Assembly: GCF_030123245.1 (NCBI RefSeq)
Contig: NZ_CP126101.1
Coordinates: 3,036,501 to 3,100,500 of the forward strand
Source: Lysinibacillus pakistanensis
Lineage (GTDB): Bacteria; Bacillota; Bacilli; Bacillales_A; Planococcaceae
Reading direction: 5' to 3'
Length of the DNA: 64,000 nt
Part shown: positions 7,032 to 17,408 of the stretch, piece after piece
Layout: each line of letters starts with the position of its first letter
How positions within the stretch are numbered: position 1 is the stretch's first letter
Notes under the pieces: model-generated
Database searches by the model: none
Told to the model about the DNA's origin: nothing
The model's input: the letters and a program-made list of their open reading frames with translations, nothing else
Made by a program: the position numbers and the translations under genes

Positions 7032-8882
7032 TTACTCCTCATAATAAATATCTAATTTTTTCGGTATGTCTGGAATATCATTTGATTTTACATCTGTTTC
7101 TATTAAGCTTAATGCATAAATTGGATATTTATCTTGAACATCAAAAGGAATTGCAATGCTTTCCATCTTATTATTCATTTGGCTTCGTGCAAGAATACCA
7201 TTATAAGATAAATCAATGTTCATAATACTATGGATTGTCTCTTTTAGCATTTCAAGGTCTTTTGCTTTAAGCGGCATTTGTCCATTTAATAAAAACGGCT
7301 GAATGTTTTCCTTAATATAGCCCTGTGCTTCGATTAAACAAGAAAATTCATTTAATTTATTGGCATATAATTTTAATTGGCGTTTTTCTTTTGAACGCTG
7401 TTGATTGAGCTCTTGTACCTTTTGCTCAATGCGTTGCAAACGTTTTTTCGTTAAATCCATTAGATAGCTTTGGATAGGATGAATAGCCTGAAGCATGATT
7501 GCCTCTGCTTCCTGTATTTTCTCAAACTGTTCAATACAAACAGCCTGCTGCTCATTTAGCTTATTCACACGTTCCTTGAAAAATTCATTTTGGGTATGCT
7601 GACCAAAAATTGCTTTCATTAATCCTTTTCCATGAATTTTTTTATGCTGTGCATCCAATCGATCATATTCACGATTATATTCGCTATACATATTGCGATA
7701 TTCTCGTAACACTTGCTGATAATGTATGGCCTTTTCTGTAAAGCCTTCTACAATGTTGTCCTGCAAATAGTCATGCTGAGAAATAGTTTGTAATAGCTGA
7801 TATAATGTCTGAACATTTTTAAATACATTGGCGACATCTTCATATTCTTGTTCATATTCTGTGACAATCGTTAAATCGCGTTGATAGCGAGAAAACTCAT
7901 ATTGAGTATCGCCTGCATATTTTTCAATGTTCTCAACGGCAGATTGGAATGGATCACGTTGAGGAATCACAGTTAATTCAAAGCGGAATCGTTCTAGCCA
8001 TTGCAAAAAGCGAATTAAAATAGCATACGTTTTTTTATCACTATTTTCTGCAACTCGATGAATTTGTGTGATTAATTGCTCATATTGGCTCTTATGCCAT
8101 AGCTCATCATTATTAGTTTGTTGAGCCTTCAGTGCATTTGTTGCTGAGATAGGAATAAAATCACTGACTAGATGACCAAGTCGTTCTCTCTCCGAAAGAA
8201 TAAACCCCTCTGTTTCTTCATTCGAATCTATCCCATTTATCACACAATGTGGTTCAACACCTTTATTTTTTAAGGTCTCCATTAATAATATTTCCGCATC
8301 AATGGCCATAGAACCTGAGCGTAAAACCCAAAAAATTTCATCCACTCGATTAATTAATGACTCAGAGAAGTAAGCTCTTTCCCCACCGCCAGCTTCCAAT
8401 GACACTGAATCAATAATTGTTACTGACTTTAATAAATCATTTTTTAGATAAACCTCCAAGTAATCTAAATGCTCCCGTAATATTTCCGATGCGAAAGTAT
8501 CACCAGTTGTCAGTAATTCAAGCTTACTCATATCAAATATTGCCACAACACCATCCAAAAAATAGGCTCTTATTTCTTCATGTTCGCCATATCGCAAAAA
8601 TGTATTTACGCCAGTTGGATGCTGTTCACTCACAGGTAAAACGTGACGTCCTAAAAGCCCGTTCACAAGTGTTGTTTTGCCAACACGCTCTTTTCCCACA
8701 ATAAGAATCATCGTTTGATTATTGGCATCCTGTATAATTCGATTAAGATGCTTAGCTGTGTCTTTTACATATGTATTCTGTACGATGATGCCATGCAATT
8801 GTCTTAAACGATCAACAAGCTGTGGTAAAATATTATTTGCTGAGGCTGTATTTTCGATTGGCAGGTTGTCAATGTTTGTCAT
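7032..8882 (-). CDS. dynamin-like GTPase
   Basis: 616-aa P-loop GTPase. The Walker A motif GKERVGKT is near residues 63-70, a G2-like PTGV near 89-92, a G3-like IIDSVSLE segment near 160 (Ser-Val replaces the usual DTPG), and a G4-like NGID near 218. The long C-terminal half (about 300-560) is rich in Glu, Gln, Lys and Leu and looks like coiled coils. This domain order is that of the dynamin/GBP-like superfamily, which remodels membranes; a clear transmembrane segment is not visible. I place the start at 8882, where AGAGG lies 8 bases upstream. It appears monocistronic. Function unknown; family members act in membrane repair or phage resistance, but nothing here shows that. Confidence 0.75.
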   Translation of the reverse strand: MTNIDNLPIENTASANNILPQLVDRLRQLHGIIVQNTYVKDTAKHLNRIIQDANNQTMILIVGKERVGKTTLVNGLLGRHVLPVSEQHPTGVNTFLRYGEHEEIRAYFLDGVVAIFDMSKLELLTTGDTFASEILREHLDYLEVYLKNDLLKSVTIIDSVSLEAGGGERAYFSESLINRVDEIFWVLRSGSMAIDAEILLMETLKNKGVEPHCVINGIDSNEETEGFILSERERLGHLVSDFIPISATNALKAQQTNNDELWHKSQYEQLITQIHRVAENSDKKTYAILIRFLQWLERFRFELTVIPQRDPFQSAVENIEKYAGDTQYEFSRYQRDLTIVTEYEQEYEDVANVFKNVQTLYQLLQTISQHDYLQDNIVEGFTEKAIHYQQVLREYRNMYSEYNREYDRLDAQHKKIHGKGLMKAIFGQHTQNEFFKERVNKLNEQQAVCIEQFEKIQEAEAIMLQAIHPIQSYLMDLTKKRLQRIEQKVQELNQQRSKEKRQLKLYANKLNEFSCLIEAQGYIKENIQPFLLNGQMPLKAKDLEMLKETIHSIMNIDLSYNGILARSQMNNKMESIAIPFDVQDKYPIYALSLIETDVKSNDIPDIPKKLDIYYEE

Positions 8883-9084
8883 CCTCAAAACCTCTTTTCG
8901 TATGTATCTATAAGTCCATTATAAATGATACGAATCCTTTTCTAATACATAGTACTAAGAAATATTGACAAAAAAGGACAAAATACTTACATAGAGTCGT
9001 CAAAATTAGGAATTATATCATGCATATTTAATCATCTATTACGTATATTATTCCCTATTATTGAGAAAATAAATTTTATATCTA

Positions 9085-9966
9085 TTATTCTTCTAATCCA
9101 GCCATACGTGCATATACCTCTCCAAGTGTTGGCATGCCAGCTTGAGCGCCAAATTTCTCTACGGATAAAGAGGCTGCAATGTTAGCAAAATATAGAGCCT
9201 GATCTAATGACTGACCTTCAACTAAAGCATAGGCAAGTGCTCCGTTAAACGTATCACCTGCACCTGTTGTATCTACCGCTTTTGTCATATAAGCTGGCAC
9301 ATGAATCTGATATTCCCCATCAAAATAACGAGCTCCGTCACTACCTAAGGTTATAATCGTTTTATTTGGATATTTTTTTAAAATAGTGTCAAAATCATCG
9401 CCAAAAATTTCTGCACATTCCGTTTCATTCGGTGTAATATACGAAATATCTTCCATCCATTGGACATCAAAATTAGCTGCTGGAGCAGGATTTAATAGCA
9501 CAGGTATTTGGGCTTCTTTGCATAATTTTATGGCATAGGCAACAGTTTCCTTGGGAATTTCGAGCTGTATAATGACCATTTGACTTTGCTGAATAATTTC
9601 CCTTGCCGCTTCGACCTGAGCAGGCTTTAACTCATAATTTGCGCCAGGCACTACAATAATGCGGTTATCTTGATTATAGATTAATATATTTGCAATCCCA
9701 GTAGGCACTGCCGTACTTTTAATGGCCTTAGTTTGAATTGACTCTTGCGATAAAACCTTTCGTAGGGTATCACCAAAGCTATCATTGCCTACACAGCCAA
9801 TCATTGAAACTTCGCTTCCAAGACGTGCAGCAGCAATTGCCTGATTGGCCCCCTTACCGCCTGGTGCCGTTTTAAACGCTGAACCAAAAATCGTTTCACC
9901 TTGCTTTGGAAAAGTATCCATTTGTACAACCAAATCCATATTAAGACTCCCAATAACTGTAATCAT
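9085..9966 (-). CDS. rbsK: ribokinase
   Basis: 293-aa PfkB-family sugar kinase that phosphorylates D-ribose to ribose 5-phosphate. The N-terminal signature MITVIGSLNMDLV and sugar-binding PGGKGANQA (about 35-43) are characteristic of RbsK, and the C-terminal DTTGAGDTF with catalytic Asp238 is intact. The start is set at 9966, since AAAGG lies 10 bases upstream; an in-frame GTG nine bases earlier has no room for a ribosome site. The gene stands alone: no ribose transporter or RbsR is adjacent, unlike classical rbs operons. Confidence 0.9.
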   Translation of the reverse strand: MITVIGSLNMDLVVQMDTFPKQGETIFGSAFKTAPGGKGANQAIAAARLGSEVSMIGCVGNDSFGDTLRKVLSQESIQTKAIKSTAVPTGIANILIYNQDNRIIVVPGANYELKPAQVEAAREIIQQSQMVIIQLEIPKETVAYAIKLCKEAQIPVLLNPAPAANFDVQWMEDISYITPNETECAEIFGDDFDTILKKYPNKTIITLGSDGARYFDGEYQIHVPAYMTKAVDTTGAGDTFNGALAYALVEGQSLDQALYFANIAASLSVEKFGAQAGMPTLGEVYARMAGLEE

Positions 9967-10029
9967 CTTTTTCACTACCTTTCATTGCTTATATTCTATC
10001 GAAAAAAACATGATAGGAACAAGAATAAC

Positions 10030-10124
10030 GAGCGGTTTTTTCTCCCAGCTAAGCGATTTTTGATGGCACCTGAGCGCTTTTCTCTCCTGGCCGAGCGATT
10101 CTTGATGGTACCTGAGCGCTTTTG
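10030..10124. repeat. 42-bp tandem repeat array, left fragment
   Basis: About two and a half copies of the same 42-bp unit found at 11525-12115 (core words CCGAGCGATT and CCTGAGCGCTTTT). The array stops abruptly where the IS3-like remnant begins, which indicates insertion into a once continuous array. Confidence 0.85.
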
Positions 10125-11520
10125 AGGTTAGTATAAAAAAGTGGACACTGGAAAACCGAGAGTAGCTATGATAGAAATAACTATTTTAAAGGACGTAAAA
10201 ACCGAATGACTAAAAAATAAACTCCAAGAATATCGTGATTATGTTGTAGAATTAGTAGTAGAAGAAAATCGAAAAAGTAACAGAATTATCGTAGGAATTA
10301 GGGGCTTGGGGAATCTTCTCATTCACCGCTGGGTAAAAAGTATCGTGATGGAAAAAAGCAAGAAACGGAGACGTGAGATATATAACCCCTTCGAGCTGCT
10401 AAAGAAGTTGTAGCAACTTATGAAAAGCAACTTCGTGACTTAGAAGAGGAGAATGCAATTCTAAAAAGGCGATGCAACATCTTTTGCCAAAAAACCCGCA
10501 GCAGTGTTTGAATTTATTGAAGCGCATAAACAGTGAGTTTTCGATTGTAAAGATGTGCCGTGTTCTAAAAGTATCGACGAGTGGCTATTATAAATGGTTG
10601 GCAAAACAGGCAGCACTCGATAACAGAAAAAGAAGAATATAAAATGAAAGTCACACAAAAAACGTTCAAACAATCGTTTCATGAAAGCTATGGTACGTAT
10701 GGCAGTCTGCGAGTACATAAAGATCTGTTGAATGGGGTTATCCTCTTTCACAAAAAAGCGGCAAACATCATGCGAGGACTGGAACTGTGCGCAACACAGC
10801 CGAGAAGCTATGGACGACAACAGATTCCAAATCATGACGCACTGGTGTATCCTCGGTTATACTGAAACGCATGTTTTATGTGGAAGAACCAGACGGTCGA
10901 GCATGGGTCGCTGGATATTACCTGCATCCGAACGCTGGAGGGATGGCATTTAGCGTAGTATTATGGATTTGTATTCTCGTAAAATTGTAGCGGGAAATGC
11001 ACATCATATGAAAAAGTAGATTTAGTGTTAATAGCTTTGAAAAAGCGTTCCTTCATATACGCCGACCAAAAAGGACCTATTCATCATTCAGACCGTGGGC
11101 GCTATACTGTTCAACGGAATATATCGAACTTTTAAAAAGCATGGCTGCCAAACGGGTATGGAGTAAAAAGGCGATCCGTATGATACAATGCCTGCACTGA
11201 ATCGTTTCATGCGACCATAAAAAGAAATGATTGACCGCCAAAAATCCCAAAAACAAAGAAAGCAGCAATTTCAAAGCGATAAATGGTTATATTTCAAATT
11301 TTTATAATGAACATAGAAGACATTCGGACCCTTGGCTATCGTTCACCGAACCAATTTGAACGCTTGACGTTTCAGAAACACGCAAGTTAATCCTCAAAAC
11401 CGTTTTCAAGGATGGAAATCAATTGTTCAAGCTCTTTGAACAATTGACTTCCATTGCCCACCAAACGCAGTGCGGTAGCTTTGAAGCTCTCACTTTTTTA
11501 TGTCCACTTCTCTTGACAGA
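10125..11520 (+). mobile_element. decayed IS3-family insertion sequence
   Basis: Remnant of an IS3-family element bounded by AAGTGGACA (10139-10147) and its inverted copy TGTCCACTT (11501-11509). It contains disrupted orfA and orfB on the plus strand. A long hairpin (11414-11454, TCAATTGTTCAA and complement) lies near the right end. It sits inside the 42-bp repeat array. Exact ends and any target duplication are not visible to me. Confidence 0.8.
10206..11390 (+). pseudogene. IS3-family transposase orfA/orfB, multiply frameshifted
   Basis: Translated piecewise across frames, the segment reads as an IS3 transposase. First an orfA-like helix-turn-helix, then a leucine-zipper region (YEKQLRDLEEENAILKK), then orfB (FEFIEAHK, KVSTSGYYKWL, ESYGTYGSLRVHKDL, a decayed DDE core with IHHSDRG, YCSTEYIELLKKHGCQT and KGDPYD, and a terminal FYNEHRRH and YRSPNQFER). 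At least six frame changes or stops interrupt it, including a stop at codon 5 of orfA. It cannot make active transposase. Confidence 0.85.
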
Positions 11521-11524
11521 AGAC

Positions 11525-12115
11525 CACTTTTCTCTCCTGACCGAGCGATTCTGGACGGCACCTGAGCGATTTACTATCCTGGCCGAGCGATCCTTGATGG
11601 CACCTGAGCCCTTTTCTTTCCTGGCCGAGTGATTCTGGACGGCACCTGAGCCCTTTTCTCTCCTGGCCGAGCGATTCTGGACGGCACCTGAGCGCTTTTC
11701 TCTTCTGGCCGAGCGATTCTGGACGGCACCTGAGCGTTTTTCTCTTCTGGCCGAGCGGTTCTTGATGGTACCTGAGCGCTTTTCTCTTCTGGCCGAGCGA
11801 TTCTTGATGGCACCTGAACGCTTTTCTCTCCTGGCCGAGCGGTTCTTGATGGTACCTGAGCCCTTTTCTTTCCTGGCCGAGCGATTTTTGATGCCACCTG
11901 AGCGCTTTTCTCTCCTAGCCGAGCGATTCTTGATGGTACCTGAGCGCTTTACTACCCTAGCCGAGCGATTCTTGATGGCACCTGAGCGTTTTTCTCTTCT
12001 GGCTGAGCGATTCTTGATACCACCTGAGCCCTTTTCTCTCCTAGCCGGGCGGAGATCTTACTGGTTCCTGAGCGGTTCTTCTTGGTTCCTGAGCAGTTTC
12101 CCATTACCTGAGCAT
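11525..12115. repeat. 42-bp tandem repeat array (minisatellite), right part
   Basis: About 12-13 imperfect direct copies of a 42-bp unit, each made of two related 21-bp halves (GAGCG-TT words alternate as CCTGAGCGCTTTTC and GCCGAGCGATTC). Since 42 is a multiple of three, both strands stay open for over 100 codons, giving 14-residue peptide repeats such as PERFSLLAERFLMA. No ribosome site, plausible start or typical composition supports translation. The last copies toward leuD are degenerate. Noncoding intergenic array is my preferred reading. Confidence 0.9.
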
Positions 12116-12154
12116 TTAGCATCCTCCATTTAACCAGCAACATCTAACTGCAAT

Positions 12155-12190
12155 AAAAAAACTGAAGACAATTGTACCTCGTCTTCAGTC
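12155..12190 (-). terminator. terminator of the ilv-leu operon
   Basis: Stem ACTGAAGAC/GTCTTCAGT followed by a run of T on the minus strand, 17 bases past the leuD stop. It closes the operon before the repeat array. Confidence 0.85.
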
Positions 12191-12207
12191 TTAAGGAAAA
12201 TCATCTA

Positions 12208-12804
12208 TTAAAATGCAATACGTTTTGCTTCGTAAGCAGCAATTTGTTCCTCGTATTTAATCGTTAGAGCAATTTCATCCCAGCCATTTAGTAATGTTTC
12301 TTTATAATAAGAATCGATGTTAAACTTATAAATGTTTCCATCTTCACCAGTTACTGTTTGAGCTTCCAGATTGACTTCCATCATGTAAGGTTTAGCGAGA
12401 CTCTTTGCTAAAATTTCATCACATTCTGCTTCAGTTAGCTTAATTGGTAAAATACCATTTTTAAAGCAGTTATTATGGAAAATATCTGCAAATGATGGTG
12501 CGATGACAACATTGAAGCCATAATCTAGGATAGCCCATGGAGCATGTTCGCGAGAAGAGCCACATCCAAAGTTATCCTGCGCTACTAAAATTTTGGAGTT
12601 TTTAAATTCAGGTTTATTCAATATAAAATCTGGAATTTCATTACCCTGTGCGTCAAAACGCCAATGGTAAAATAAAAATTGTCCAAAGCCTGTGCGCTCA
12701 ATTCGTTTTAGAAACTCTTTCGAAATAATTTGATCTGTATCTACGTTTTTACGATCAAGTGGCGTTATGACACTATTCACGATATTAATTGGTTCCATGT
12801 TCAA
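12208..12804 (-). CDS. leuD: 3-isopropylmalate dehydratase small subunit
   Basis: 198-aa LeuD, the swivel domain of isopropylmalate isomerase, which converts 2- to 3-isopropylmalate with LeuC. Recognisable segments: NVDTDQIISKEFLK near the N-terminus and DNFGCGSSREHAPWAI (about residues 77-92), the substrate-contacting loop. Length matches the family. It is the last gene of the operon, 26 bases after leuC. Its substrate would come from LeuA, which is destroyed in this operon. Confidence 0.95.
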   Translation of the reverse strand: MNMEPINIVNSVITPLDRKNVDTDQIISKEFLKRIERTGFGQFLFYHWRFDAQGNEIPDFILNKPEFKNSKILVAQDNFGCGSSREHAPWAILDYGFNVVIAPSFADIFHNNCFKNGILPIKLTEAECDEILAKSLAKPYMMEVNLEAQTVTGEDGNIYKFNIDSYYKETLLNGWDEIALTIKYEEQIAAYEAKRIAF

Positions 12805-12829
12805 TCATCCCTTCCGTGTAAAAACAAAC

Positions 12830-14239
12830 TTACACCGTTTCCTTTACAAATTCACGTACATCCACAAAATGTCCAGCAATTGCTGCGGCTGCTGCCATTG
12901 GTGGTGAAACAAGGTGTGTACGAGAACCTGCTCCTTGGCGCCCTTCAAAGTTACGGTTGGATGTAGATGCACAGCGTTCGCCAGCAGGTACAACATCATC
13001 ATTCATAGCTAAGCACATGGAGCAACCCGATTCACGCCATTCGAAGCCTGCTTCTGTAAAGATTTTATCTAACCCTTCTGCCTCAGCTTGCTTTTTTGTA
13101 GAATGGGAACCTGGTACAACGATTGCTGTGACATTATCATGTACCTTTCTTCCTTGGATGACACTTGCAGCTGCACGTAAATCACTAATGCGTGAGTTTG
13201 TACATGAGCCGATAAATACATGTTGGATATCGATGGATGTTAATGGTTGCCCTTCTTTTAAGCCCATATAGGCAAGTGCTTTGCGAAGTGCCGCTTTATC
13301 TGATTCATCCTTGTAATCCGCTTGTGTTGGAACAGTTCCTGAGACACCAGTACCCATTGAAGGATTTGTTCCCCAAGTAATGATTGGCTCAATTTCTTCT
13401 GCTTTAATAATACGAACTGTATCATATGTTGCGTCCTCATCAGAAGCAAGGCTCACCCAATAGGCTGCCGCTTCATCAAATTTTTCGCCTTGAGGTGCAT
13501 ATTTACGACCACGAATATAGTCAACAGTTATTTGGTCAGGTGAAATAAGACCAGCTTTTGCACCTGCTTCAATTGACATGTTACAAATCGTCATACGTTC
13601 TTCCATTGAAAGCTTGTGGATAGCCTCTCCAGTGAATTCCACAATATGCCCTGTGCCAACGCCGATACCGAATTTAGCGATAATTGCTAGAATAATATCT
13701 TTTGCAGCTATACCAACAGGTAGTTCACCTTCAACACGAATTTCCATTGTTTTTGGCTTGTTTTGCCAAAGGGTTTGTGTTGAAAGTACATGCTCTACCT
13801 CAGACGTTCCAATACCAAAGGCAATAGCTCCAAAGGCACCGTGTGTGGATGTATGGGAATCACCACAAACAATTGTTTTACCAGGCTGTGTTAAGCCTAA
13901 TTCTGGTCCAATAACATGAACAATTCCCTGATCAGGGTGCCCCATTCCAGCTAGCTCGACACCGAATTCTTCAGCATTTTTAGCCAAAGTTTCAATTTGA
14001 TTACGTGCAATTGGGTCATTAATCGTTGGTAGATTTTTAGTAGGTACGTTATGATCCATTGTTGCAAAGCTTAAATCTGGACGACGCACCTTACGTCCGT
14101 TCATACGCAGACCTTCAAAAGCCTGCGGAGAAGTAACTTCATGAATTAAATGAAGATCAATATATAACAGGTCAGGTTTGCCCTCTTCCTGATAAACAAC
14201 ATGTTTATCCCAAATCTTTTCAATTATATTTTTGCCCAT
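12830..14239 (-). CDS. leuC: 3-isopropylmalate dehydratase large subunit
   Basis: 469-aa LeuC, the aconitase-family catalytic subunit carrying a [4Fe-4S] cluster. The three cluster cysteines are visible: Cys346 (GSCTNSR), Cys406 and Cys409 (GCSMCLAMN). The [13 protein letters not shown] segment is intact. The start at 14239 has AGGTG upstream; an in-frame GTG three codons earlier overlaps that ribosome site. Lies 16 bases after leuB and forms the isomerase with LeuD. Confidence 0.95.
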   Translation of the reverse strand: MGKNIIEKIWDKHVVYQEEGKPDLLYIDLHLIHEVTSPQAFEGLRMNGRKVRRPDLSFATMDHNVPTKNLPTINDPIARNQIETLAKNAEEFGVELAGMGHPDQGIVHVIGPELGLTQPGKTIVCGDSHTSTHGAFGAIAFGIGTSEVEHVLSTQTLWQNKPKTMEIRVEGELPVGIAAKDIILAIIAKFGIGVGTGHIVEFTGEAIHKLSMEERMTICNMSIEAGAKAGLISPDQITVDYIRGRKYAPQGEKFDEAAAYWVSLASDEDATYDTVRIIKAEEIEPIITWGTNPSMGTGVSGTVPTQADYKDESDKAALRKALAYMGLKEGQPLTSIDIQHVFIGSCTNSRISDLRAAASVIQGRKVHDNVTAIVVPGSHSTKKQAEAEGLDKIFTEAGFEWRESGCSMCLAMNDDVVPAGERCASTSNRNFEGRQGAGSRTHLVSPPMAAAAAIAGHFVDVREFVKETV

Positions 14240-14255
14240 TGTCTTCACCTATTTC

Positions 14256-15356
14256 TTAAATGTATGTTGTCATAATGCTTTCCGAAACAAAGCTAGTATC
14301 AATTTCGTTAATTACTTTATCTGTCCATTCATTCGTAGATAGAATACGACCACCATCGCGAGCAAGATCTGCTGTGAAATAACCATCATCAAATACTGCA
14401 CTAACAGCACGTTCAATTTCCGCTGCTTCTTCTTTTAAGCCAAATGAATATTGCAGCATCATCGCCACAGAAAGAATAGTTGCCGCTGGATTTGCTACAC
14501 CTTGGCCAGCAATTTCTGGAGCTGAGCCATGTACTGGTTCATATAGACCGAAATTATCGCCACGAATGGAGGCCGATGGTAATACACCTAAAGAACCTGT
14601 AATAACAGAGGCTTCATCACTTAAAATATCACCAAACATATTTTCAGTAACAACCACATCATAGTGACCCGGATTTGTAATTAATTTCATCGCCACCGAA
14701 TCGACTAAATTATGCTCAACCTGTACATCGGGATATTCTTTTTTCTTCGCTTCCACTACTTCACGCCATAGTCGACTAGTTTCCAGTACATTTGCTTTAT
14801 CGACAGAACATAATTTACCTCCACGTAAGCGTGCTAATTCAAAGGCATTTTCAACAATCCGTTCAACCTCAGCCGTTGAATAAACAGTTGTATCAATCGC
14901 ACCATTTTCAGTACGCATACGTGGTTCCCCGAAGTATACGCCGCCTGTTAATTCACGTACAATCATTAAATCGACGTTTTCGGCAACTTCACGCTTTAAT
15001 GGTGAAGCATCAAGTAAACTCGGGAACGCCTTTACTGGACGTAGATTTGCAAATAAATCAAAATGCTTGCGAATACGCAATAAGCCTTTTTCTGGACGTA
15101 ATTCAGGTGGATTATTATCCCATTTTGGACCACCTACTGCCCCAAGTAAAATTGCATCACTGCTTTCACACAATTCAATCGTCTCATCTGGTAATGGATT
15201 ATTGTGTTGGTCGATGGCAGCGCCTCCGATTGTTGCATAACCTAAATGGAATGTATGGTTGAAACGTTTACCGATTACTTGCAATACACGTACAGCAGAA
15301 GCAACAACCTCTGGCCCAATTCCGTCACCAGGAAGTACTGTAATTTTTTTCTCCAT
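14256..15356 (-). CDS. leuB: 3-isopropylmalate dehydrogenase
   Basis: 366-aa LeuB, NAD- and Mg/Mn-dependent oxidative decarboxylation of 3-isopropylmalate to 2-ketoisocaproate. Family segments visible: VLPGDGIGPEV at the N-terminus, RELTGGVYFG, and the metal-site DNFGLYEPVHGSAP with following IAGQGVANPAA. Start chosen at 15356 with AAAGGTG upstream. The upstream neighbour should be leuA, but only a 272-bp remnant remains, so leuB translation depends on its own ribosome site. Confidence 0.95.
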   Translation of the reverse strand: MEKKITVLPGDGIGPEVVASAVRVLQVIGKRFNHTFHLGYATIGGAAIDQHNNPLPDETIELCESSDAILLGAVGGPKWDNNPPELRPEKGLLRIRKHFDLFANLRPVKAFPSLLDASPLKREVAENVDLMIVRELTGGVYFGEPRMRTENGAIDTTVYSTAEVERIVENAFELARLRGGKLCSVDKANVLETSRLWREVVEAKKKEYPDVQVEHNLVDSVAMKLITNPGHYDVVVTENMFGDILSDEASVITGSLGVLPSASIRGDNFGLYEPVHGSAPEIAGQGVANPAATILSVAMMLQYSFGLKEEAAEIERAVSAVFDDGYFTADLARDGGRILSTNEWTDKVINEIDTSFVSESIMTTYI

Positions 15357-15377
15357 CGTCAAAACACCTTTCTTTGT

Positions 15378-15436
15378 ATAGTGTAGACATACACTATTTT
15401 AGTAAAGACTCTCATCTACAAAAATAGATGAGAGTC
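15378..15436 (-). other. two consecutive hairpins between the leuA remnant and leuB
   Basis: One perfect 8-bp stem (15378-15385/15390-15397) and one perfect 12-bp stem (15407-15418/15425-15436, GACTCTCATCTA). On the minus strand the larger is followed by TTTAC, too weak a U-tract for a confident terminator. They could stabilise the leuBCD part of a processed mRNA or attenuate it. Confidence 0.5.
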
Positions 15437-15503
15437 ATCAATGTGAATGATACGAGGTCCATTCACTACCACTAATCTGTGACATTCACCAGAGGCTTAA
15501 TGC

Positions 15504-16892
<1,389 letters not shown>

Positions 16893-17408
16893 CTATTTTA
16901 AAATAGAGAGCTGTGGATTTGAGATTTTTTGTGTTTCTCGAACAGAAGCAGTTGCCCCTGTGCGAGTTAATTCTTTAATTCCATATGGTCGAATGAGTTC
17001 AATAAAGGCATCAATCTTATCTGGATGTCCTACAACTTGATATGTGACAACATTTTTTGCCGTATCAATAATTTGTGGACGGAATGGTTCAACAATTGAA
17101 TTCATTTCCAATCGTAAGTTTGGTGGTGAAATAACTTTGACAAGCGCTAACTCACGTAACACGATTGATTTATCTGTTATATCATTGACCTTTAATACAT
17201 CAATTTGTTTTGATAACTGCTTTACTAGCTGTTCAATTTTACTCTCATCTTCTACATTTACAACAAATGTCATTTTTGAGAAGTTCGGCTGCTCCGTATG
17301 ACCAACTGTAATGGATTCAATATTGAATTGGCGTTTCATCAGCAAGCCCGTTACACGGTTTAATACGCCGCTTTGGTTAATCACTGTTACTGTAATTACT
17401 CGTTTCAA
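16893..17408 (-). CDS. ilvH: acetolactate synthase small (regulatory) subunit
   Basis: 171-aa regulatory subunit of acetohydroxyacid synthase. The N-terminal ACT domain ([30 protein letters not shown]) senses branched-chain amino acids, and a second ferredoxin-like domain follows ([27 protein letters not shown]). The ATG overlaps the ilvB stop by four bases (ATGA-type overlap), so translation is coupled. Length is typical. Confidence 0.94.
   Translation of the reverse strand: MKRVITVTVINQSGVLNRVTGLLMKRQFNIESITVGHTEQPNFSKMTFVVNVEDESKIEQLVKQLSKQIDVLKVNDITDKSIVLRELALVKVISPPNLRLEMNSIVEPFRPQIIDTAKNVVTYQVVGHPDKIDAFIELIRPYGIKELTRTGATASVRETQKISNPQLSILK

Noticed and set aside
5708-8882. rtcB and the GTPase as one operon
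   Set aside because: A perfect 17-bp terminator lies between them.
10461-10835. Minus-strand ORF inside the IS3 remnant
   Set aside because: It is antisense to the recognisable orfB and has no family-like content.
11525-12115. CRISPR-like array
   Set aside because: Units are contiguous direct repeats with no unique spacers and no cas genes.
11762-12133. Open reading frame encoding a 14-residue repeat protein
   Set aside because: It arises from the 42-bp direct repeats, which are multiples of three; the opposite strand is equally open and no ribosome site or start context is present.
13578-13919. Plus-strand ORF inside leuC (and similar antisense frames in ilvB, ilvD and argH)
   Set aside because: Shadows of strong, conserved minus-strand genes with no independent signals.
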